From CAZWZG01 sp964638245 (lineage in GTDB: Bacteria; Pseudomonadota; Alphaproteobacteria; Rhodobacterales; Rhodobacteraceae), in the NCBI GenBank assembly GCA_964638245.1, contig CAZWZG010000102.1:1-11037 (forward strand): a stretch of 11,037 bases of DNA. Reading direction: 5' to 3'. Positions 6,007-11,037 of this stretch are shown piece after piece. The notes under the pieces were generated by a model. That model saw only the letters and a program-made list of their open reading frames with translations, was not told the DNA's origin and ran no database searches. The translations under genes and the position numbers were made by a program. Numbering within the stretch: the stretch's first letter is position 1; each line of letters opens with the position of its first letter.

Positions 6007-7306
6007 TCCCGTCCTTTGAGCGAACAGTCAGGTGCGCCACGGGAACAGGTGCCTCACCAAAAGGCTCGATATCAAACGCACTGACCAGCAAAGACAGATG
6101 CGTCACCCCTTCCGCCATGGCCAGCCCGGCACCCGGGCACGTCCGTGGCCCCGCCGAAAACGGCATGTAGGCGCCCTTAGGCGTCTCTGTGGCCCAACGG
6201 TCGGGATCAAAGTCATGCGGGTTGCTCCATAGCCGCTCGTTTCGGTGCATATGCCACGGGGACAGGACCAGTTGGGTGCCTTTGCGTGCAAGCCGCTTGC
6301 GGAACGTCTCATCCTGCGTCGTCTCGCGCACCATCATCGGGACTGACGGGTACAGGCGCAGCGTTTCACGAAAGACGTTTCGGGTGTGCGGAAGGCCGCG
6401 CAACCCCTTGAACTGTGGCCCCTTTGAAAAGCTTTGCGCCTCATCCCGAACCCGAGCCTGATGACCCGGATGACACGCCAAAAGGTATAGCGCCCAAGAC
6501 AACGCCGCAGCACTGGTTTCGTGTCCGGCGAGGTAGAAGATCGCGACCTGATCGACCATCTCGTCACGCGAGAAACCTGACCCGGTTACGGGATCCTTCG
6601 CCGAAAGAAGGGCTGTTGCCAGATCGTCGGGCGCGTGGCCGCGGGCCATCTCTTCAAGACGTTCGTCGACCAATGTTCGGATCAAAGAGCGAATCTCGGA
6701 TGCCGCGCGCCGCACCCCCCGCCGATGCCATAGCCCAGCCCCCGGCAGCCGCCAAAGCGCGAGTGGCGTGAGCATGGGTTGAGCCCTCTGAAACGCCTGA
6801 AACGCTTCAAAGGTCCGTGTCGCGACGTGGTCGGATATTGGCTTTGAAAACAGACTACGAAAAATCACATCGGCGGCCATTTTGCTGGCCAACGGTTCGA
6901 TATCGATTTCACCAGTTGGTGTCGCCTCAATCCCGTCCTGAGCCGCGCCCAGAATTGCCGGGAACCGATCCGCCAATGTCGACGCGCCAAAGGCCGGATC
7001 GATGATGCGCCTTTGTCGTTCCCAGGCCGCCCCGTTCGTCAAGAAGACTGATTGCCCGAGCAAGGGGCGAAGCCCCGCTTCGACGCGGCCCGACTTTGGA
7101 AAATCCTCGGGGCGCGCCTTCAAAACCTCTTCGACAAGATCAGGTTCGTTCATCAGGTATGACGTGAAGAACGGCGTGCGAAACTCGGCCATTTTGGCCC
7201 GGTATAGGTGCGCCGGTTGCGCCGACAGGATGTCGCGTCGGAACAGGCGCAGATAGCGCAGAAACGATACCCTGCCCCGACGCGCCTGCGGCATCGGGGC
7301 ATTCAT
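5972..7306 (-). CDS. Cytochrome P450
   Basis: This 444-residue soluble haem monooxygenase would insert one oxygen atom from O2 into an organic substrate, using electrons from a ferredoxin and its reductase (not encoded here). All P450 landmarks are present: C-helix WERQR (W95, R99), I-helix AGHETS at 260-265 with the oxygen-activating Thr264, K-helix ETLR (E314, R317), FDPDRW at 366-371, and the haem loop FSAGPRTCPG (383-392) with Cys390 as the haem ligand. There is no N-terminal membrane anchor, as is usual for bacterial forms. The ATG at 7304-7306 overlaps the TGA of the upstream hydrolase-like gene in ATGA and lacks a Shine-Dalgarno, indicating translational coupling. The 3' end overlaps the RHH gene by 35 bases. 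The substrate and CYP family cannot be told from this sequence alone. Confidence 0.95.
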   Translation of the reverse strand: MNAPMPQARRGRVSFLRYLRLFRRDILSAQPAHLYRAKMAEFRTPFFTSYLMNEPDLVEEVLKARPEDFPKSGRVEAGLRPLLGQSVFLTNGAAWERQRRIIDPAFGASTLADRFPAILGAAQDGIEATPTGEIDIEPLASKMAADVIFRSLFSKPISDHVATRTFEAFQAFQRAQPMLTPLALWRLPGAGLWHRRGVRRAASEIRSLIRTLVDERLEEMARGHAPDDLATALLSAKDPVTGSGFSRDEMVDQVAIFYLAGHETSAAALSWALYLLACHPGHQARVRDEAQSFSKGPQFKGLRGLPHTRNVFRETLRLYPSVPMMVRETTQDETFRKRLARKGTQLVLSPWHMHRNERLWSNPHDFDPDRWATETPKGAYMPFSAGPRTCPGAGLAMAEGVTHLSLLVSAFDIEPFGEAPVPVAHLTVRSKDGIRLRLTRRAGG

Positions 7307-8445
7307 GCCGCAACCCCGTCAATCCGCGACGGCGACGGGCGACGCTCGCCAAACCGCGCCCCAAGGGTCAAGGAGCCCGAGGTCGTCGCAAAGTAGTCAA
7401 AACGCGATGGATCGTCGAAGGCGCAAAGGTATTGGAAATGCAGTTTGAAATATTTGTGCTTCAAGGCGGCTTGCCTGTTCGGCGAAAGTGTCTCGGAAAA
7501 TGCCGCCGAAAGGACAAGCGGCCATCGCGGTGTGTCCACGTGAACACCTGACACCGCGACGGGATTGGTCAGCGCGAAACAGCAACCATCCCCGGGCGCG
7601 CTGACGTCGACCCAGGTGATGTCTTCGATTTGTGATAGCTGCCCCAGATCCCGCCGAAGCTTCTCTGCACCAGGCAGGAGCGACACCATGGGCACAACCT
7701 GCCCAAGTGTCAGCAGGGACAGCGCAGGGCCTTTGGGAGCCCGTGATCGCAGTATGTCCGCCAGAACCGAAACGGCGAGATATGCCCCGCTGGAATGCCC
7801 TACGATCAGGATCTCATCGACGTCGCGCACTGACCTTATTACTTCGGCGAATTCAGCGAGTCGAGCGTCAAGCTCGACCGGATATGCGCCCCATTCTTGA
7901 GCAGAATACGCGTAGTCCTGCATCAGGTAGGATGCGTAGAGCCGTCGATCGAGCGCGCGAGACGCAAACGCAACAGCGGCGCCAACTGCCAAGCCAACAC
8001 CCCACCCAAACATCAAACCGACACCGAAACCGGCCACCAACGTGCTGATCAGCCCGCCCAAGAGCAGGACAACAGGCATCAGCGCCGCCACCAACGGACC
8101 CTTGCGAAGCCGCGCCACACGCATCAGAGCGCCAGACCGCAGATAGATCCAAGCCGTTCGAAACAACGCCGCATGTGTTCCCACGAGCCCCAGCCGCATT
8201 GACGAGCGAACAAGGTCAGACCACTGCAGCACCGTAAAAGAGGTCTCAGAGCGCACTCCCCGATCGTTCATCGAAGTACGCCAACCACCCGGGAACGGCC
8301 CCTGCTCTAACCCATAGCCCGCAATCATTGCCTGTGCGCGCCCTTCGGACCGATAGAGCTCGCGATAGCGCCGGGCCGGGTGCGGATCGAACCCGGGGAT
8401 ATAGAACACATGACGCCTGAAAGGACGCTCGTTCTTGCCTGTCAT
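7303..8445 (-). CDS. Membrane-anchored alpha/beta-hydrolase-like protein, unknown substrate
   Basis: This 380-residue protein has a split layout. An N-terminal soluble part opens with HVFYIPGFDPHPARRY (12-27), resembling the first strand and oxyanion loop of an alpha/beta hydrolase. Two adjacent hydrophobic helices follow (about 117-139 and 140-161, Gly/Val/Leu-rich). A C-terminal hydrolase core contains ILIVGHSSGAYLAV (212-225), where Ser218 sits in a G-x-S-x-G nucleophile elbow. DVSAPGDGCCF (280-290) may supply an acid at Asp286, and His336 in KLHFQYL may complete the triad; both assignments are inferred. The closest general class is an esterase or lipase. The ATG at 8445 has only a weak ribosome site and lies 40 bases after the ccdA stop. 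The stop overlaps the P450 ATG by 4 bases, so the two proteins are probably made together and may act on the same substrate. Confidence 0.8.
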   Translation of the reverse strand: MTGKNERPFRRHVFYIPGFDPHPARRYRELYRSEGRAQAMIAGYGLEQGPFPGGWRTSMNDRGVRSETSFTVLQWSDLVRSSMRLGLVGTHAALFRTAWIYLRSGALMRVARLRKGPLVAALMPVVLLLGGLISTLVAGFGVGLMFGWGVGLAVGAAVAFASRALDRRLYASYLMQDYAYSAQEWGAYPVELDARLAEFAEVIRSVRDVDEILIVGHSSGAYLAVSVLADILRSRAPKGPALSLLTLGQVVPMVSLLPGAEKLRRDLGQLSQIEDITWVDVSAPGDGCCFALTNPVAVSGVHVDTPRWPLVLSAAFSETLSPNRQAALKHKYFKLHFQYLCAFDDPSRFDYFATTSGSLTLGARFGERRPSPSRIDGVAA

Positions 8446-8485
8446 GACTCAAGGCTAGCCCAGATTGGTTAACAGTGTGAAGCCG

Positions 8486-9238
8486 TCAGCCGAAGGTTTG
8501 CAGCACCGGGAAGCGTTCGTTGAGCCACCATGCGAAATCCGTGAACTCACCTGTCAGCATCAACAGCCCGACCGTCCACAACAAAAGGCCCATCACCCGC
8601 TCGATCGCCTCCATGTGACGCTTCATCCATCCCATGACGCCCGTCAGGCGCGGGAAAAAGGCCGCAACCAGAAGGAAAGGGACCCCAAGGCCAAGGGCAT
8701 AAAAGCCCAAAAGAGCGGTACCGCGCGCCACGTCCTGCTCGGACGCCGCCAGTGACAGGATCGATCCCAAGATCGGTCCGATGCAGGGGGTCCAGCCAAA
8801 GGCAAAGGCAAGGCCGAGCACGTAGGCCCCGAAAGACGACCCGCCACGTTCACCTGCGTCCACGCGGACATCGCGCATCAGAAATCCGATGCGGAACACG
8901 CCGACGAAATGCGCGCCAAAAATCATGATCAGAACGCCTGCGGCGGCGACAAACCAATCCTGATTGGTCAGGAAGAGCCGCCCGAAGGCCGAGGCCGTGA
9001 AGCCGAGTAGAAGAAAGACCGTCGAAAGCCCGAGCACAAAGAACGCCGCTGACGAGACAACTTTGCCGCGCGGTGCTTCGCGCTCGGATATCTCACCCAT
9101 TGAGACGCCGCTGATATAGGCCAGGTAGGGTGGAACAATCGGCAGCACGCAAGGGCTGAGAAAACTCAGCGTCCCTGCAAAGATCGCGATGAGGATCGCG
9201 GGCAGCAGGCTGGCGTCTAGGATTTCCAAGCCGAACAT
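8486..9238 (-). CDS. ccdA: Cytochrome c biogenesis protein CcdA-type (DsbD membrane-domain family)
   Basis: This 250-residue inner-membrane protein would pass reducing equivalents from cytoplasmic thioredoxin across the membrane to periplasmic thiol proteins, such as those keeping apocytochrome c haem-binding cysteines reduced. About six hydrophobic helices are visible. The two redox cysteines sit in the family motifs: Cys30 in LSFLSPCVLPIVPPYLAYI (24-42) and Cys152 in FGWTPCIGPILG (147-158). The length is normal for the stand-alone CcdA form, with no fused periplasmic domains. The ATG at 9236-9238 has AGAGGG about seven bases upstream. It is divergent from the TusA gene, with a 111-base gap that holds no promoter I would defend. 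The hydrolase-like gene follows 40 bases downstream and could be co-transcribed. A general thiol-disulfide transporter role cannot be separated from cytochrome c maturation here. Confidence 0.92.
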   Translation of the reverse strand: MFGLEILDASLLPAILIAIFAGTLSFLSPCVLPIVPPYLAYISGVSMGEISEREAPRGKVVSSAAFFVLGLSTVFLLLGFTASAFGRLFLTNQDWFVAAAGVLIMIFGAHFVGVFRIGFLMRDVRVDAGERGGSSFGAYVLGLAFAFGWTPCIGPILGSILSLAASEQDVARGTALLGFYALGLGVPFLLVAAFFPRLTGVMGWMKRHMEAIERVMGLLLWTVGLLMLTGEFTDFAWWLNERFPVLQTFG

Positions 9239-9349
9239 CGGTTTTCCCTCTTCTGCCCCGTCACATAAGGAACAATGCGCGACAATGCACTCAAGTCCGC
9301 GTCACAAGTCAGTGGACAAACTGTAACATGGCGGCTACCCCGCTCGGCC

Positions 9350-9583
9350 ATGCGACATGATACCGAAGTTGATGCGATCGGGCTTTTGTGCCCCCTACCG
9401 GTGCTCAAGGCCGCAAAACGCATGCGCGCGATGGAGCCGGGCCAAGTCCTTTGCCTGCTGGCCGATGACCCTGCCGCCGCTATCGATGTGCCGCATTACT
9501 GTAGCGAAAGCGGGAACATCTTTCTCGGGGCCGAAGAGGGACCAGAGGGCAAACGGTACTTCATGGAAAAGGCGGCACGCTAA
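9350..9583 (+). CDS. TusA-family sulfur carrier / sulfurtransferase
   Basis: This small cytoplasmic protein of 77 residues would carry sulfur as a persulfide on one cysteine for tRNA thiolation, cofactor synthesis or sulfur oxidation. The family motif is clear: VDAIGLLCPLPVLKA at 7-21 with active Cys14, followed by the usual DDPAAAIDVPHYCSESGN (41-58) with a second cysteine. The length from ATG 9350 is typical for TusA. An alternative in-frame ATG at 9275, preceded by AAGGA at short spacing, would add 25 residues (MRDNALKSAS ...) that precede the TusA fold and have no family counterpart that I know; this remains open. I give no symbol because several TusA paralogues with different roles exist. 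The gene is divergent from ccdA and convergent with rne, with its own terminator overlapping its stop. Confidence 0.85.
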   Translation: MRHDTEVDAIGLLCPLPVLKAAKRMRAMEPGQVLCLLADDPAAAIDVPHYCSESGNIFLGAEEGPEGKRYFMEKAAR

Positions 9584-9603
9584 CGTACCGCCCCATTTTC
9601 TGT
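9571..9603 (+). terminator. Intrinsic terminator of the TusA gene, stop codon in the loop
   Basis: GGCGGCACG (9571-9579) pairs with CGTACCGCC (9584-9592) with one mismatch, around the loop CTAA. The loop contains the TAA stop at 9581-9583. The T-rich run ATTTTCTGTTT starts two bases after the stem. The stem uses the last three and a half codons of the gene. Confidence 0.6.
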
Positions 9604-9629
9604 TTAAAAATATCCTCGCCGAAGGCAGG
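9604..9629 (-). terminator. Intrinsic terminator of rne
   Basis: On the - strand the stem CCTGCC / GGC-G-AGG with loop TTC and one bulged G (9614-9629) begins 12 bases after the rne stop. It is followed by ATATTTTTA (9605-9613). This GCCTTCGGCGAGGATATTTTT wording is a pattern I associate with gene ends in Rhodobacterales; that association is from memory. It faces the TusA terminator head-on. Confidence 0.6.
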
Positions 9630-9641
9630 AAACCGGGCGCG

Positions 9642-11037
9642 TCAGCGTCCGATCGACCACCAGCCGCGCCGCTTTGGCTTATCTTCAGCCGGAGCGGGCT
9701 CAGGCGCTGACGCTTCGGCCACTGCCACTTCAGGCTCTGGCGTTTCGACCTTTTTCTTGCTCCGGGACGAAGTCCGGCTGCGTTTCACGGCCTTCTCGAG
9801 CGGTGCCACGGCGTCCTCAGGTACACTCGGCGCTGCCGATTTCGTTTCGGGCGCAGCAGTGTCTTCGGGAGCAACCTCTGGCGCATCGGCCTTTACGTCT
9901 TCGCCGTTGGTCTCAGCCTTTGCTTTTGAGCGTGATCGACTGCGAGACCGTGAGCGGGTTGTCTTCTTGGGCTTCTCTTCTGCCTCAGGGGCTGCGTCAG
10001 CAGCCGCTTGTTCAGTAGCCACACCCGCGTTCTCGTCCTCGTCAGAGGGTGCCGTATCCGCGACCTGCGGCTGCTCAGGTGAGGCTTGCGCGTCACCGCC
10101 CTGCCCTTCGATACCTTGCGCTTCGCCGCCCGAGCCACCGCGCCGACGCCGACGCCGGCGCCGCTTTTTCTTCGGTTTGTCCTCGGCATCGGTTTCGTCG
10201 ACCTCGGGCTGTGCCGTAACCTCTTCCGGCTCATCCTCTGGCAGATCGGCCATCAGGCTTGCATCGACGGACACGACAGCCGGGGCTGCCACGACGCTGC
10301 GGGTCGCCGTCTTGAACTTCTCGATTGTGAAGTCCGGGCTCACAAGGAACGGATCGCCTTCGATCCGCACGGCCATGCCATATCGCGTCTCGATATGTGC
10401 GATATGCTCGCGTTTCTGGTTCATCAGGAAGTTGGCAATCGACACAGGCGCCTTGACCAGCACTTCGCGAGAGCGCTTTCGCGTTCCCTCTTCTTCGATC
10501 TGGCGCAGGATCGTCAGGCCGAGACTGTCATCAGATCGGATCAGACCAGTACCATGACAGGACGGACAACCTTGCGTTGACGCCTCGAGCATCCCCGGAC
10601 GCAACCGCTGACGCGACATTTCCAACAGGCCGAAGCCGGAAATCCGGCCGACCTGAATGCGCGCGCGATCTGTCTTCAGACGGTCTTTTAGGCGCTTCTC
10701 GACGGCAAGGTTGTTCTTACGCTCGTCCATGTCGATGTAATCGATAACGATCAGACCCGCGAGGTCGCGAAGACGAAGCTGGCGCGCCACCTCGTCGGAC
10801 GCTTCAAGGTTCGTTTTCAGCGCCGTTTCTTCAATCGAGCCTTCTTTCGTGGCCCGGCCAGAATTCACATCAACAGCAACAAGCGCCTCGGTCACACCGA
10901 TCACGATGTAGCCGCCTGATTTCAGCTGTACCGTCGGATTGAACATCGACGATAGGTACGACTCCACCTGGAAGCGCGCGAAAAGCGGCATCGGATCGGC
11001 ATAGTGTTTCACGTTCTTGGCGTGGGACGGCATGATC
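9642..11037 (-). CDS. rne: Ribonuclease E (C-terminal part; 5' end beyond the window)
   Basis: This essential endoribonuclease cuts AU-rich single-stranded RNA and scaffolds the RNA degradosome, with roles in mRNA decay and rRNA and tRNA maturation. About 464 C-terminal residues are present; the S1 and 5'-sensor regions lie beyond the right edge. Counting from the Met codon at 11031-11033, the catalytic DNase I-like domain shows VDVNSGR (54-60, Asp55) and LIVIDYIDM (94-102, Asp98), the pair that binds Mg. Zn-link CPSCHGTG (Cys156, Cys159) joins the tetramer; the spacings equal those of E. coli Asp303, Asp346 and Cys404/407. The small domain runs to about 245. The remaining ~215 residues are low-complexity and acidic, with an eight-Arg run (291-298), an RS dipeptide run (360-369), a second KRSRTSSRSKKK patch (417-428), and the end RGWWSIGR. 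RNase G is excluded by this long tail. Confidence 0.96.
   Translation of the reverse strand, partial: IMPSHAKNVKHYADPMPLFARFQVESYLSSMFNPTVQLKSGGYIVIGVTEALVAVDVNSGRATKEGSIEETALKTNLEASDEVARQLRLRDLAGLIVIDYIDMDERKNNLAVEKRLKDRLKTDRARIQVGRISGFGLLEMSRQRLRPGMLEASTQGCPSCHGTGLIRSDDSLGLTILRQIEEEGTRKRSREVLVKAPVSIANFLMNQKREHIAHIETRYGMAVRIEGDPFLVSPDFTIEKFKTATRSVVAAPAVVSVDASLMADLPEDEPEEVTAQPEVDETDAEDKPKKKRRRRRRRRGGSGGEAQGIEGQGGDAQASPEQPQVADTAPSDEDENAGVATEQAAADAAPEAEEKPKKTTRSRSRSRSRSKAKAETNGEDVKADAPEVAPEDTAAPETKSAAPSVPEDAVAPLEKAVKRSRTSSRSKKKVETPEPEVAVAEASAPEPAPAEDKPKRRGWWSIGR

Noticed and set aside
9757..10557. A 266-codon open frame on the + strand opposite rne
   Set aside because: It is antisense to the low-complexity RNase E tail. 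Its Ser/Ala and poly-Arg composition is the mirror of the Glu/Ala/Arg tail, so it is a shadow.
1..11037. CRISPR array, insertion sequence, tRNA or rRNA gene, or phage module
   Set aside because: I saw no regularly spaced repeats, no transposase or integrase frame with flanking inverted repeats, and no tRNA cloverleaf or rRNA sequence. The genes read as ordinary chromosomal ones with uniform composition.

Overview
The window reads as an ordinary, densely packed piece of an alphaproteobacterial chromosome, most likely Rhodobacterales (roseobacter type). The evidence is the high-GC coding sequence, an alpha-type SspB ending in VVSLDKFRK, the fumC / DUF4169 / ribbon-helix-helix run, an RNase E with an arginine-rich tail, and a PEP-CTERM-like protein of the VPLPA class. 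I see no insertion sequence, phage gene, integron, CRISPR array, rRNA or tRNA. No stretch longer than 300 bases lacks a gene; the longest gap is 238 bases (1392-1629).

Layout from left to right. A secreted DUF1194 (von Willebrand A-like) protein on + converges with a secreted VPLPA-CTERM surface protein on -, and their stop codons share the bases TTAA. A 238-base divergent gap with several inverted repeats separates the latter from a full-length two-domain chromate transporter (chrA, +). Next, all on +, come the ClpXP adaptor SspB, a conserved protein of unknown function with a TTG start and a strong Shine-Dalgarno, a GC-rich hairpin region with a plausible promoter, class II fumarase (fumC), a DUF4169 protein and a ribbon-helix-helix protein. 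The last two overlap by 4 bases.

The right part is mostly on the - strand, read right to left. It holds RNase E (5' end outside the window), a cytochrome c biogenesis CcdA-type membrane protein, a membrane-anchored alpha/beta-hydrolase-like protein, and a cytochrome P450 whose ATG overlaps the hydrolase stop. A TusA-family sulfur carrier gene lies on + between ccdA and rne. It carries its own terminator and faces a separate terminator for rne.

Functionally this is mixed housekeeping: the TCA cycle (FumC), regulated proteolysis (SspB), RNA turnover (RNase E), and thiol or sulfur handling (CcdA, TusA). Accessory functions are chromate efflux, the P450 with its hydrolase-like partner, and the cell-surface protein. 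I find no convincing evidence of a new multi-gene defence or mobile system. The most rewarding second looks are the hydrolase-P450 pair, the unknown gene between sspB and fumC, the fumC-linked small-gene pair, and the RS-repeat tail of RNase E.
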